Source of the DNA: Bacteroidota bacterium
GTDB lineage: Bacteria; Bacteroidota; Bacteroidia; Chitinophagales; BACL12
NCBI GenBank assembly: GCA_016715425.1
Contig: JADKAC010000002.1
Coordinates: forward strand, 557,501 to 621,500
DNA: 64,000 nucleotides
Direction of reading: 5' to 3'
The notes below the pieces were generated by a model, which did no database searches, was not told the DNA's origin, and saw nothing but the letters and a program-made list of their open reading frames with translations. Shown here piece by piece: positions 25,701 through 33,588 of the stretch (position 1 is the stretch's first letter; each line of letters begins with the position of its first letter). A program made the translations under genes and the position numbers.

Positions 25701-26729
25701 ACCTGTGTTCCATAAGTAACTGTATCCTTCTGGTGCTGATAATGTAGTGCATTCGCCTGTACATATTTCTAAGACACCTTCTATTGAACATTCTGGATTT
25801 GGATATTCTGTTGTACAAATTTCATCAGATCCTTCACAACCATATTCGCTGGTTACTGTAACAGTATAACAACCTGTTCCATCAACAGTAATTGATTGAG
25901 TAGTTTCACCTGTACTCCATAAGTATGAAGCACCTGCAGTTGAAGTCAAGGTAACAGAACCACCATCACAAAATTCTGTTGGACCATCTGCACTAATTAC
26001 AGGTTCAGGATTATCATAAACTGTAACTGTTGTAGGTAGAGATGTATTTGAGCAACCAAATGCATTGGTTACTGTTACAGTATAATCTCCACCGGTGGTT
26101 ACTACTATTGATTGAGTAGTTTCACCAGTACTCCATAAATAAGAAGCACCTGAATTTGCTGTTAAAATTACTGAGCCACCTTCGCAAAAGTTGCAAATTC
26201 CTCCAGTAATAACGGCTATAGGTTTAGGGTTAACAGTAACAACTACAGGACCCATAGTTACGCTACAACCAAATTCATTGGTTATTTCTACGTAATAAGA
26301 TCCAGCTTTGGTTACTGTAATAGATGAAGTGGTAGCTCCATTGCTCCAAACGTAAGAAACGCCGCCACTTGCAGTTAGCTCTGTGGATTCGCCTTTACAA
26401 AAGGTAATGGGCCCGGCAGGGCTTAAACTACCATCAGGTAATGGGTTAACGGTAACGGATACGCCAGGTGATACGCTAGTATTACCTTCTGCATCTGTAA
26501 CAGTAACTGTGAAATCTCCCGACTCGTACACGACGATTGAGGGGGTGGTTGCACCGTTACTCCACAGATACTCGTATCCAGGACTCGATGTGAGAATCAC
26601 TGAATCACCTTCACAAACCGTTGTTTCGCAACATGTGCTAATCAACGCTTGTGCAGATCCAACAATACTCATCAGGACGAATGCTGTCATTAAAAGACAC
26701 ATTCTCCATAGGGGTAAAGTCTGTTTCAT
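22629..26729 (-). CDS. Large secreted Ig-like repeat adhesin, N-terminal and central part
   Basis: About 1366 codons from the preferred ATG at 26729, which starts a signal peptide (MCLLMTAFVLMSIVGSAQA); the frame is open to 26831. About 18 Ig/PKD-like modules of 65-80 residues follow, each with an EFCEGG or EICTGEC cysteine at the start, a YLWSTGETTQSI core and a VTVTNEYGCS end. The C-terminal half of this ORF is near-identical repeats of 456 bp (two modules). The last residues after RVTSE are out of frame and end at a premature stop; the natural continuation is the 21374-22747 ORF. The whole protein (~22 modules, ~1800 residues) resembles T9SS-exported SprB-like or adhesive surface proteins. 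Putative -7 element TATTTTTG lies at 26770-26777. Confidence 0.82.
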   Translation of the reverse strand: MKQTLPLWRMCLLMTAFVLMSIVGSAQALISTCCETTVCEGDSVILTSSPGYEYLWSNGATTPSIVVYESGDFTVTVTDAEGNTSVSPGVSVTVNPLPDGSLSPAGPITFCKGESTELTASGGVSYVWSNGATTSSITVTKAGSYYVEITNEFGCSVTMGPVVVTVNPKPIAVITGGICNFCEGGSVILTANSGASYLWSTGETTQSIVVTTGGDYTVTVTNAFGCSNTSLPTTVTVYDNPEPVISADGPTEFCDGGSVTLTSTAGASYLWSTGETTQSITVDGTGCYTVTVTSEYGCEGSDEICTTEYPNPECSIEGVLEICTGECTTLSAPEGYSYLWNTGATTSSIEVCTGGVYSVTITNEYGCSSTCEVEVIEHEVPMVHVTPDGPTEFCEGGSVLLQASPTGPGYTYEWRYNDGSGWVVVGYGDTYLASLPGMYHVRVTSEYGCESECEPTEIIVYENPVCSIEGVLEFCEGACTTLTASGGVSYEWSTGETTASIEVCAGGVYSVTVTNEYGCTSSCEVEVIMYDTPDPDVTTSSSTPYCEGQTVTLCAQPDGLDYMWSTGETTQCIEVTEGNTYNVTVTNEYGCSANSDEDVTIFHPLPENVEVSIDGDNVICEGECATLTVSAEGDGPFTYEWSTGETTESISVCEGGMYSVVVMSASGCASDFASIEIIESEIPVCTIEGIIELCEGGCTTLTAPAGYTYYWSTGETTQSIEVCEGGVIVLTVTNEYGCYSTCTALVVINPNPECSIEGDLEICTGECTTLSAPEGYSYLWNTGATTSSIEVCTGGVYSVTITNEYGCSSTCEVEVIEHEVPMVHVTPDGPTEFCEGGSVLLQASPTGPGYTYEWRYNDGSGWVVVGYGDTYLATLAGTYHVRVTSEYGCESECEPIEIIIHDNPVCSIEGELEICTGECTTLSAPAGYSYLWSTGETTQSIEACAGGVYSVTITNEYGCSSTCEVEVIEHEVPMVHVTPDGPTEFCEGGSVLLQASPTGPGYTYEWRYNDGSGWVVVGYGDTYLATLAGTYHVRVTSEYGCESECEPIEIIIHDNPVCSIEGELEICTGECTTLSAPAGYSYLWSTGETTQSIEACAGGVYSVTITNEYGCSSTCEVEVIEHEVPMVHVTPDGPTEFCEGGSVLLQASPTGPGYTYEWRYNDGSGWVVVGYGDTYLATLAGTYHVRVTSEYGCESECEPIEIIIHDNPVCSIEGELEICTGECTTLSAPAGYSYLWSTGETTQSIEACAGGVYSVTITNEYGCSSTCEVEVIEHEVPMVHVTPDGPTEFCEGGSVLLQASPTGPGYTYEWRYNDGSGWVVVGYGDTYLATLAGTYHVRVTSELGIGLGCSRLRRHLSCNTCRNLSC
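22680..22710 (-). other. Frame-breaking scar in the adhesin repeats
   Basis: About 67 bp of the repeat is present twice, separated by ~20 bp of non-repeat sequence (ACCCAAGGCCGATCCCCAA). Net gain is 88 bp relative to the 456-bp period, which shifts the frame by one. The look is that of two contig ends overlapped badly. Confidence 0.7.
22705..24530. repeat. Four tandem near-identical 456-bp repeats inside the adhesin gene
   Basis: The same landmark recurs at 22739, 23195, 23651 and 24107, exactly 456 bp apart, and long stretches are base-for-base identical. A more divergent copy of the same module starts at about 25427. Each repeat encodes two Ig-like modules (152 residues). Such identity indicates recent amplification or ongoing homogenisation and makes copy number uncertain in short-read assemblies. 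Confidence 0.95.
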
Positions 26730-26769
26730 AAATAAAGTTTTAAAAGTTAAAATAATGGTGATGATGTGC

Positions 26770-26777
26770 CAAAAATA
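26770..26777 (-). promoter_or_regulatory. Putative -7 promoter element of the Ig-repeat adhesin
   Basis: Minus-strand TATTTTTG matches TAnnTTTG 40 bp before the preferred ATG (26729). No clear TTG -33 box is seen. The rest of the 26730-27139 spacer is AT-rich without other recognisable features. Confidence 0.4.
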
Positions 26778-27124
26778 AATTGACTTTCTATAGCTTTTAA
26801 AAATGGCTGCAATAATTTCTTTGAAGCACAATTAATTTACATGAAATTGTGAAATGTGACCTGTGGCATGTTATGGAAAAATTACCCACTTAGGGCTATA
26901 AATACCTCAATTCAAGGCATTTTAAGACTGTTGATAGTGATTTTCCTCTTAATTTATGTTGGCATTTACTAATATTTGTAACATGCAACAATTTTTATAT
27001 TTGTTACTAGACTACCTTCTTGAGTTATCCAAATCTAATATTCACCTCATTTAGATATTAAGAAATTTTAAACTCTGTTTAATTCTTATTTTAAGCCAGT
27101 ATTAATAATACAAAACTCAAAATC

Positions 27125-27132
27125 TACCTTTG
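27125..27132 (+). promoter_or_regulatory. Putative -7 promoter element of scpB, near-leaderless
   Basis: TACCTTTG, an exact TAnnTTTG match, ends 7 bp before the ATG at 27140. Initiation would fall at or next to the start codon. Confidence 0.5.
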
Positions 27133-27139
27133 CAAAGTG

Positions 27140-27919
27140 ATGAATGATTTATCAAAAATTATTGAAGCGATGATTTTCAGTTCGGAATCACCGATTTCAC
27201 TGGTAGAACTGCAGACTGTTTTATTCACCTACAGTGGTGAAGAAATAAGTATTGATGCAATTCAAGAATATGTAAATGCACTAGAACTTAAATATGAAGA
27301 TGATATCTACATATTTGAAATAGTAAAAAGTGGAGGCGGTTACCAATTTCTTTCAAAGCCCGCATTTCATAAACCTATTTCTGCATTATTACAGCAAAGA
27401 GCAAAACGCAAACTAAGTACTGCTGCGCTGGAGTGCTTATCAATAATAGCATACTCTCAACCGGTTACTAAAAATGATATTGAGCAAATTCGTGGTGTGA
27501 ATTGCGATTATACAATTCAAAAATTAATGGAGCGTGATCTCGTAAAAATTACAGGAAGAGCTGAGCAACCAGGTAAACCATTATTATATGGAACTTCACA
27601 ATATTTTATGGATTACTTTGGAATTAACTCGATAGAAGAATTACCCAAATTAAAGGAATTTGAAAAGGATATGGCTATTGGTGATCCGGGAGATATAATG
27701 GTGAATGTGGAGGAACATGAAGATCATACTTTCACAATAAAAGTAAAAAAAGACGAGCGTCGTGATGACGCACAAAATGAATACAATGAAAAAAACAACG
27801 AAGAAACCAACACCCAAGAAACCAACATCGGAGAGGATAATTCCGGAGAAGATAACTCCGAAGAAAACAACACCGGAGAAGATAACTCCGAAGGATCTGC
27901 ATCCAAAGAGCAAGCTTAA
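27140..27919 (+). CDS. scpB: Segregation and condensation protein ScpB with acidic repeat tail
   Basis: 259 residues from the ATG at 27140 (a GTG one codon earlier is possible). ScpB is the kleisin-associated winged-helix subunit of the SMC-ScpAB condensin. The two winged-helix domains are recognisable (IIEAMIFSSESPIS, KRKLSTAALECLSIIAYSQP, RGVNCDYTIQKLMERDLVKI, YGTSQYFMDYFGI). Beyond the normal end (~residue 185-190) there is a ~70-residue highly acidic tail of imperfect repeats (GEDNSEENNTGEDNSEG). The DNA for this tail also encodes the start of rluB in another frame. The core assignment is firm; the role of the tail is unknown. Confidence 0.9.
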   Translation: MNDLSKIIEAMIFSSESPISLVELQTVLFTYSGEEISIDAIQEYVNALELKYEDDIYIFEIVKSGGGYQFLSKPAFHKPISALLQQRAKRKLSTAALECLSIIAYSQPVTKNDIEQIRGVNCDYTIQKLMERDLVKITGRAEQPGKPLLYGTSQYFMDYFGINSIEELPKLKEFEKDMAIGDPGDIMVNVEEHEDHTFTIKVKKDERRDDAQNEYNEKNNEETNTQETNIGEDNSGEDNSEENNTGEDNSEGSASKEQA

Positions 27920-28889
27920 GCAGCAGGAAAAATTAGAACGTGCAATTCGTTTTTCCCGATTAAAAAAAGAACATGGTACTGAACCTGAGATGGAAAAATC
28001 AGGAACAAATAAAGAACGTAAGCAAACTTACTATGCCCAAAAAGTAGAAAAGGAAAAGTATAAAAAACGAGATGAAAAAAAAGTAGCTAAGAATTTATTG
28101 GATACAGAAACTAAATCATCACGAGGAACAAAAAATAAATCTCTTCCAGATAATTCTGTCAAAATAAAAAAAGATTCCAGCATTCGGTTAAATAAATATT
28201 TAGCTAATGCGGGAATTACTGCAAGGCGAAAAGCGGATGAATTAATTGCAAACGGATTAGTGCAAGTGAATGGAAAAGTAATTACAGAAATGGGTTATCG
28301 TGTGCAACCAAAAGATGTAGTTACTTATAAAAATAAAACTATAAAGCCCGCCAATTATGTTTATATACTTTTAAATAAACCGAAAAATTTTGTAACCACT
28401 TTGGATGATGAACGTGGCAGAAAAACCGTGATGGATTTAATTACCAATGCCACAAATGAAAGAGTGTATCCTGTGGGTAGATTGGATAGAAATACAACGG
28501 GTTTATTATTGTTTACCAATGATGGTGATCTTGCACAATTGTTATCGCATCCGAAGCATAGTGCTAAGAAAATATATGAAGTTGAATTAGATAAAGCAGT
28601 ATCATTAAAACATATGCAGCAAATTGCAAATGGTGTAGAATTAGAAGATGGTATTGCAGCAATTGATGATATTGCATATTCACATCCAACGAAAAAAAAT
28701 ATCGTTGGTATTACATTGCATGTTGGCAAGAATAGAATTGTGCGCCGCATTTTTGAACACTTGGGTTATGTAATTGAAAAGTTAGATCGCACGGTGTATT
28801 CCGGACTTACTAAAAAAGATTTACCGAGAGGAAGATGGCGACATCTCTCGCCGAAAGAAGTTGTTTTTTTGAAACACCTAAGTAAGTGA
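27786..28889 (+). CDS. rluB: Ribosomal large subunit pseudouridine synthase (RluB/RsuA family) with basic N-terminal extension
   Basis: 367 residues from the ATG at 27786; alternative starts at 27765 and 27777, and the frame is open from 27762. An N-terminal Lys/Pro/Thr-rich basic extension (~135 residues; KITPKKTTPEKITPK) precedes an S4 RNA-binding domain (IRLNKYLANAGITARRKADE) and the pseudouridine synthase domain with catalytic Asp in YPVGRLDRNTTGLLLFTNDG, then VGKNRIVRRIFEHLGY. This family modifies 23S or 16S rRNA. The first 134 bp lie inside scpB in a different frame. Translational coupling is likely. A start further downstream, after the scpB stop, cannot be excluded, but no ATG in good position is obvious before residue ~78. 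Confidence 0.85.
   Translation: MKKTTKKPTPKKPTSERIIPEKITPKKTTPEKITPKDLHPKSKLKQQEKLERAIRFSRLKKEHGTEPEMEKSGTNKERKQTYYAQKVEKEKYKKRDEKKVAKNLLDTETKSSRGTKNKSLPDNSVKIKKDSSIRLNKYLANAGITARRKADELIANGLVQVNGKVITEMGYRVQPKDVVTYKNKTIKPANYVYILLNKPKNFVTTLDDERGRKTVMDLITNATNERVYPVGRLDRNTTGLLLFTNDGDLAQLLSHPKHSAKKIYEVELDKAVSLKHMQQIANGVELEDGIAAIDDIAYSHPTKKNIVGITLHVGKNRIVRRIFEHLGYVIEKLDRTVYSGLTKKDLPRGRWRHLSPKEVVFLKHLSK
27815..27905 (+). repeat. Short tandem repeats read in two frames (scpB tail / rluB head)
   Basis: Imperfect repeats built on CCGGAGAAGATAACTCCGAA recur across the overlap. In the scpB frame they give acidic E-D-N-S-G units; in the rluB frame they give basic K-I-T-P-K/E units. Confidence 0.75.
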
Positions 28890-29197
28890 GTGGTGAATGG
28901 TGAATGGCTGAAAGTCCCGATGCATAATGAGATGAATGGTGAATAAAAAAAATAAAATCCTTCTATTTATTTTGCAAATTTCCTATTGAAAATAAAGCGC
29001 ATCTGCTTTAAATATTATTGCAAAAATTTTTCTTTGAGATTTTTAAAATGCTTACTCATTATTATTAAATAAGTTAGTTTGGGATTGGGCAGAGTTAAAT
29101 CTGATTGATTGATTTTTTTAAAGGAGTCTTGAACTATACAGAAACAAAACTCGGCTAATTTATAATGTTGTTGTGTAAGCTGCTGAACGAAAATCTT
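28890..29197. other. Gene-free spacer after rluB
   Basis: Begins with short direct repeats of GGTGAATG (28893-28945), the same kind of low-complexity intergenic sequence seen elsewhere in the window. I see no ORF, RNA or terminator in it. Confidence 0.5.
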
Positions 29198-30814
29198 TCA
29201 ATCAAACGTCACTTTTCCAACCACATACTTTTTTCCTTTCTCTGCATAAAAAAGCAATTCATCATCATTGATTTGCTCCGAAACGCTGGGACGCATAACT
29301 ACACCAACTTCTTTATTGCTAAAGAGAGCTTTTTTATCCCACTTGCCATCTGGCTGAATACTTACTATAGTTGCAAATGAATTCTTTCCATCATAAGAAT
29401 AAATTTTATCCGGATTCTTTTCATCGAGATTCTTTTCGTTGTCATTAAAAATCAGATAAACCATATCATCCTTTACATGGGATACATAAGATAAATAAAA
29501 TCCCGAACTGGCAGTTTGTTTTTTCGGAATTTTAGTAGCCCATTTAACAGTGTTATCAGGATTAATATTTATAACCATAATATCATTGTAATGGTAGTGA
29601 TAAGATGTAGAAGTTTTGCCAGTATTGGGATCCCTATATGTACTTGTAGTAACATAAAATTTTTCACCTATTAATAATGCGCCGCCGTCTGAACGCACTA
29701 TAATTTCATCAAGAGAGAAACTTGCTAATTCCGAACCCTTTTCTGCTTTACTGTTTGATACAAATAATTTTAAAAACTCAGTATCAAAATCAGTGGTGCC
29801 TTTTGATAATACTTCTTTAGTTTCCGGATCTATGGTCATAAAGAAAGTACCCTTAATGGTTGTAGTTCCTTTATCTGAATAAAATCCTGCACAAACAATT
29901 TTATTATCATTTGTTAAAATAAAACTGCAATCGGTAATGAATTTTTCATCTAATGAAATATTATATTCTGCTTTTTCTTTGCCATTATTTCTGAATGCAG
30001 TTAGTATATATTGATAATTTGGCAATCCACGCACTTTCGATTTTGCCTTTTCATTATATAATAATCCCATGAAATAAAAATTGCCATTGTTGTCAATATC
30101 TACATCAGTTATGCTATATAATTTTTCTTGATAAGGTAATGTAAAGTCAAGCTCCCATTTTTTCTCCATATTTCCAACAAAGACAGAAATGCTTCCCTTT
30201 GTTTCATCTTTTTCGGAACTAAACTTAATGGGAATTCCTGCTAAAGCCATCCCTTTTTTTATATATCCTGGCAAACCATAAAATGCAAGTGTTTGCTCAT
30301 CACGAGAGATTGCATAACTCGCAAGAGCCACACTACCATTATCCAATTCCTGAATTGATTTTAATAAAACAGGATCCCGATTTGTATTGAGTGTGTTCGC
30401 ATCTACTTCGTGATAATAGACATTTGTATTTTTTGTTTTCTTAACTTGTGTTGTTGCCAATAAATAGAGCTTATCATTAAAATAAAATGGACTGTTATAT
30501 TCCACTTCTTCTCCATCTATTTCATATTCATAATCTCTTAGTGTTAAAAATTTTAATGCGTTATTGTATTTCTCTAAGGAAATTTCCAGATTATATATTC
30601 CCTTTCTATTATATCTGCTAAATACAAAGCCTCCGTCATCGTAACCCACTACATCAAATACTGTAGAGTTATTTGGTTCTGAATATTGTTCACTAAGTTC
30701 AACACGCACATTATGTTGAGCTGTTGCAGTAAAAGTTACTATGGTAAAAAATAGAGTTATTAAAATATAATGGAATTGGAATGTTGAGGATTGTGAGGAG
30801 TAATGTGGTTTCAT
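29198..30814 (-). CDS. Secreted protein of unknown function
   Basis: 538 residues with an N-terminal signal peptide (ILITLFFTIVTFTATAQ). I do not recognise the family. The body is beta-rich with recurring patterns such as NGNFYFMGLLYN, IVCAGFYSDKG and GGALLIGEKFYV, which look like blades of a propeller of self-reporting type (value plus description). There is a repeated YRDPNTGKTSTSYHYHYND segment of unusual composition. No T9SS sorting domain is seen at the C-terminus (ends KKYVVGKVTFD), so it is probably periplasmic or outer-membrane-associated. Monocistronic, with no clear partner. Confidence 0.65.
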   Translation of the reverse strand: MKPHYSSQSSTFQFHYILITLFFTIVTFTATAQHNVRVELSEQYSEPNNSTVFDVVGYDDGGFVFSRYNRKGIYNLEISLEKYNNALKFLTLRDYEYEIDGEEVEYNSPFYFNDKLYLLATTQVKKTKNTNVYYHEVDANTLNTNRDPVLLKSIQELDNGSVALASYAISRDEQTLAFYGLPGYIKKGMALAGIPIKFSSEKDETKGSISVFVGNMEKKWELDFTLPYQEKLYSITDVDIDNNGNFYFMGLLYNEKAKSKVRGLPNYQYILTAFRNNGKEKAEYNISLDEKFITDCSFILTNDNKIVCAGFYSDKGTTTIKGTFFMTIDPETKEVLSKGTTDFDTEFLKLFVSNSKAEKGSELASFSLDEIIVRSDGGALLIGEKFYVTTSTYRDPNTGKTSTSYHYHYNDIMVININPDNTVKWATKIPKKQTASSGFYLSYVSHVKDDMVYLIFNDNEKNLDEKNPDKIYSYDGKNSFATIVSIQPDGKWDKKALFSNKEVGVVMRPSVSEQINDDELLFYAEKGKKYVVGKVTFD

Positions 30815-31147
30815 TTTATAAGTTGGTTTAATTTGAAGGCTAAAAATAAACGAAGCTCTTAATATTTAAAAAGGAAATGAGACAATTTGCATTGCGCTTG
30901 ATGGAAATAATTGATTTTATTAATATTAATTATTAAGTACAAAATAGCGGGTTTGCAAGCAGAGTTAAAGGAATTTTTAAAACAAAACAAATTGATATGG
31001 TATTGCGCAGGGTTAAAACTGATTATTGTTCTTAATGGAGTTTTATAGGCTGCGAAAACGAAAGTGAGTACCTCAATTTTAAACAATTTGTGCAAATCAA
31101 ATCCTTGATATAAATATATAAGATAGCTTTATTGAAAATTTAAAAGG
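30815..31147. other. Gene-free spacer between divergent genes
   Basis: AT-rich region between the unknown secreted protein (minus) and the SIR2-like gene (plus); both promoters should lie here. A 78-codon minus-strand ORF inside has no start context or composition to support it. No operator recognised. Confidence 0.5.
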
Positions 31148-32317
31148 ATGTATATCTATTTATTTGGAGCTGGCGCAAGTGCTGGTAGAAACAGTAGTTA
31201 TGGAAATGTTAGTTATATAAACAAATTAATTGAAGGTCAAAATAAAGCTTGGGTTAAAGAACATGAAAGTATATTACAGGTAACACCAACAACTTTTAAT
31301 ATTTCCAATAGGTTAAATTTTTTAATAACTAGAATTAATCAATTAAAAAGTCAAATTAGAATAGGAAATAATATCTCTAAATTGATTGAAATTATGCATG
31401 ATTTCGAATGGCTGAATAATAAGCTGTCTCATGAGCCATATCTCGATATTCTGGCAGAAACAGAATACAACACATTAAATAAGGAAAACTTTTTTAAACT
31501 AACAAGAATCACTTCAATTTTTTTTCTTTTAAATCAATGCTTTTTTGGAGTTGATACAAGGTATAAAACACTTTTCACTACTTTAATGTCGTTAACGAGA
31601 AGTGGCCATATTCCAGATGAAGTTAAGTTTTTCACTTGGAATTATGATTACCAATTAGAGGAAGCGATGATAGAAAAACGATTTCATTGGCTTCATGAAA
31701 AGAAAACTTTTGAAGAAAATATTATTACAAAACGTATAGTTAGATATAATAAAATTTGGGATAGCCCTGCACCGGAACAATTAACAAAGACTTTACTATA
31801 TAAAATAAACGGTTGTTGTGCGACTTTGACAAATCCGCTCAATTCAAGTAATAAAAATATTATTCAAGAAATCATAGTTGCATCTAATCCAATTTATAAT
31901 AACATAAATGAAATTAATGATTTAAACCACATTGCAAAATTTATTAATGTGATTATTGAGTATAATGATGAGTTATTATCAAAAGAAAAATCATTCAATA
32001 ATTCTATTTCCTATTCATGGCTTGATGATAGAAAACAATTATTTAGAAATATAAAAATATCTATCCCTGAAAAAGCTTCAACTTTAATTGTATTTGGTTA
32101 TTCATTTCCAACTTTAAACAGCTTAGTTGATAAGGCATTCTTTAAAGGAACAAATATTAAAAAAATATACTTGCAGTGTCAAGAAAAAGATAAAAAAACT
32201 ATTCAAAGTAGAATTGAAGGAGTAGCTCAAAGAAAATTAGACATTGAAATAATCGATGGCATTGATGATATTCATGTACCATTTGAGCTTCAAAATTTAT
32301 TGTTTAAAAAGCTATAA
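31148..32317 (+). CDS. SIR2-like domain protein (putative defence-associated NAD-binding protein)
   Basis: 389 residues. The N-terminus has the Rossmann motif LFGAGAS (5-11) of the SIR2 family; TWNYDYQLEE (163-172) matches the TxNYDxxLE motif of prokaryotic SIR2_2-type defence proteins, and IVFGYSFPTLNSL (314-326) matches the late GYS-x-P motif. At the position where active SIR2 NADases usually have K-L-H-G there is LLYKINGCC (217-224), so the catalytic His appears replaced by Asn. It is a stand-alone gene with no second subunit next to it, very AT-rich compared with recA downstream. Best guess is an antiphage or stress protein of the SIR2 superfamily; activity is uncertain because of the substitution. 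Confidence 0.6.
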   Translation: MYIYLFGAGASAGRNSSYGNVSYINKLIEGQNKAWVKEHESILQVTPTTFNISNRLNFLITRINQLKSQIRIGNNISKLIEIMHDFEWLNNKLSHEPYLDILAETEYNTLNKENFFKLTRITSIFFLLNQCFFGVDTRYKTLFTTLMSLTRSGHIPDEVKFFTWNYDYQLEEAMIEKRFHWLHEKKTFEENIITKRIVRYNKIWDSPAPEQLTKTLLYKINGCCATLTNPLNSSNKNIIQEIIVASNPIYNNINEINDLNHIAKFINVIIEYNDELLSKEKSFNNSISYSWLDDRKQLFRNIKISIPEKASTLIVFGYSFPTLNSLVDKAFFKGTNIKKIYLQCQEKDKKTIQSRIEGVAQRKLDIEIIDGIDDIHVPFELQNLLFKKL

Positions 32318-32350
32318 ATGGTTTTGCATTAAAGTAATGTTTCATAACCA

Positions 32351-32380
32351 ACAAAAAATCCCAGTCGCCCGGGATTTAAT
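32351..32380 (-). terminator. recA terminator
   Basis: AAATCCC / GGGATTT stem with an 8-nt loop. On the minus strand it is followed by a U run (A-rich bases at 32353-32358). Located just past the recA stop and between the two convergent genes. Confidence 0.75.
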
Positions 32381-32383
32381 TTT

Positions 32384-33397
32384 TTACTTCTTTTTCTCTT
32401 CCGAGATCAATTTCATTTTCTCTTTTATTTTCGTTTCTAACTCGGCGCATAAATCAGGATTATCTTTTAATAATTCCTTTACTGATTCTCTGCCTTGTCC
32501 TAATTTCGTTTCACCATAGCTATACCATGAACCACTTTTTGTAATTACTCCGGTATCGGAACCGAGATCAACAATTTCTCCTAACTTAGAAATACCTTCT
32601 CCATACATAATATCAAACTCGGCTTGTCGGAATGGTGGTGCTACTTTGTTCTTCACCACTTTCACTCTCGACCGGTTGCCGATAAATTCTTCCTTCTCTT
32701 TTATCTGTCCGATGCGGCGAATATCTAAACGTATGGATGCATAAAATTTCAGTGCATTTCCTCCGGTTGTAGTTTCAGGATTTCCGAACATCACTCCGAT
32801 TTTTTCTCGCAATTGATTGATGAAAATACAGCAACATCCGGTTTTATTTATTGTACCTGTAAGCTTCCGCAATGCCTGACTCATCAGCCTTGCCTGCAAA
32901 CCCATTTTGCTTTCACCCATCTCACCTTCTAATTCACTTTTTGGTACCAATGCAGCCACGGAATCTATCACCACAATATCCAATGCACCCGACCGAATTA
33001 AATGCTCGGCAATTTCCAAAGCCTGCTCACCATTATCGGGTTGAGATATTAACAGATTCTCTGTATCTACTCCCAATTTTTCTGCATACGATTTATCGAA
33101 TGCATGTTCTGCATCTATCATTGCAGCAATACCACCTTTCTTTTGCACTTCGGCTATTGCATGAATTGCCAGTGTAGTTTTTCCTGAAGATTCAGGTCCA
33201 TAAATTTCAATTACTCTTCCTCGTGGGTAACCACCAATGCCGAGAGCTACATCCAATCCGAGTGAACCAGAAGGAATTGTATCTCCGGTTACTACTGGAG
33301 AATCTCCCAGTTTCATAATTGTGCCTTTGCCGTATGTTTTATTTAGTTGGTCAACTGCCAAACCCAACGCCTTTAATTTATCTGAAGACTCTGCCAT
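32384..33397 (-). CDS. recA: Recombinase RecA
   Basis: 337-residue DNA recombinase and SOS co-protease. Walker A GPESSGKT at 67-74, Walker B-type VVIDSVAALVPKSELEGE, the L1/L2 DNA-binding loops (GLQARLMSQALRKLTG, NQLREKIGVMFGNPETTTGG) and the basic/acidic C-terminal end (LETKIKEKMKLISEEKKK) are all present. Full family length. Single gene; a terminator follows. I could not find a clear LexA box upstream. Confidence 0.98.
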   Translation of the reverse strand: MAESSDKLKALGLAVDQLNKTYGKGTIMKLGDSPVVTGDTIPSGSLGLDVALGIGGYPRGRVIEIYGPESSGKTTLAIHAIAEVQKKGGIAAMIDAEHAFDKSYAEKLGVDTENLLISQPDNGEQALEIAEHLIRSGALDIVVIDSVAALVPKSELEGEMGESKMGLQARLMSQALRKLTGTINKTGCCCIFINQLREKIGVMFGNPETTTGGNALKFYASIRLDIRRIGQIKEKEEFIGNRSRVKVVKNKVAPPFRQAEFDIMYGEGISKLGEIVDLGSDTGVITKSGSWYSYGETKLGQGRESVKELLKDNPDLCAELETKIKEKMKLISEEKKK

Positions 33398-33588
33398 ATA
33401 GAGGATTTAAAATTTTTAAGAATAAATAAAATTAGTATTGCGAAAGTAGGGATTTTTGAAGAACATTTTTTCCGGGGAAATGAATTGCATTGATAATACA
33501 TTCTATTCCCTGTAGAGTTCACAAAGTATGTTAAATACTTCGCTATCGCAATCATTCATTGTAAATTCGCAGACTTAAAATCAAAAGC

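Noticed and set aside
27650..27913. Minus-strand ORFs (60 and 87 codons) opposite the scpB tail
   Set aside because: They mirror the low-complexity repeat; the plus frames belong to conserved genes.
30859..31095. 78-codon minus-strand ORF in the 30.8-31.1 kb spacer
   Set aside because: No start context, no hydrophobic or domain pattern, typical random AT-rich frame.
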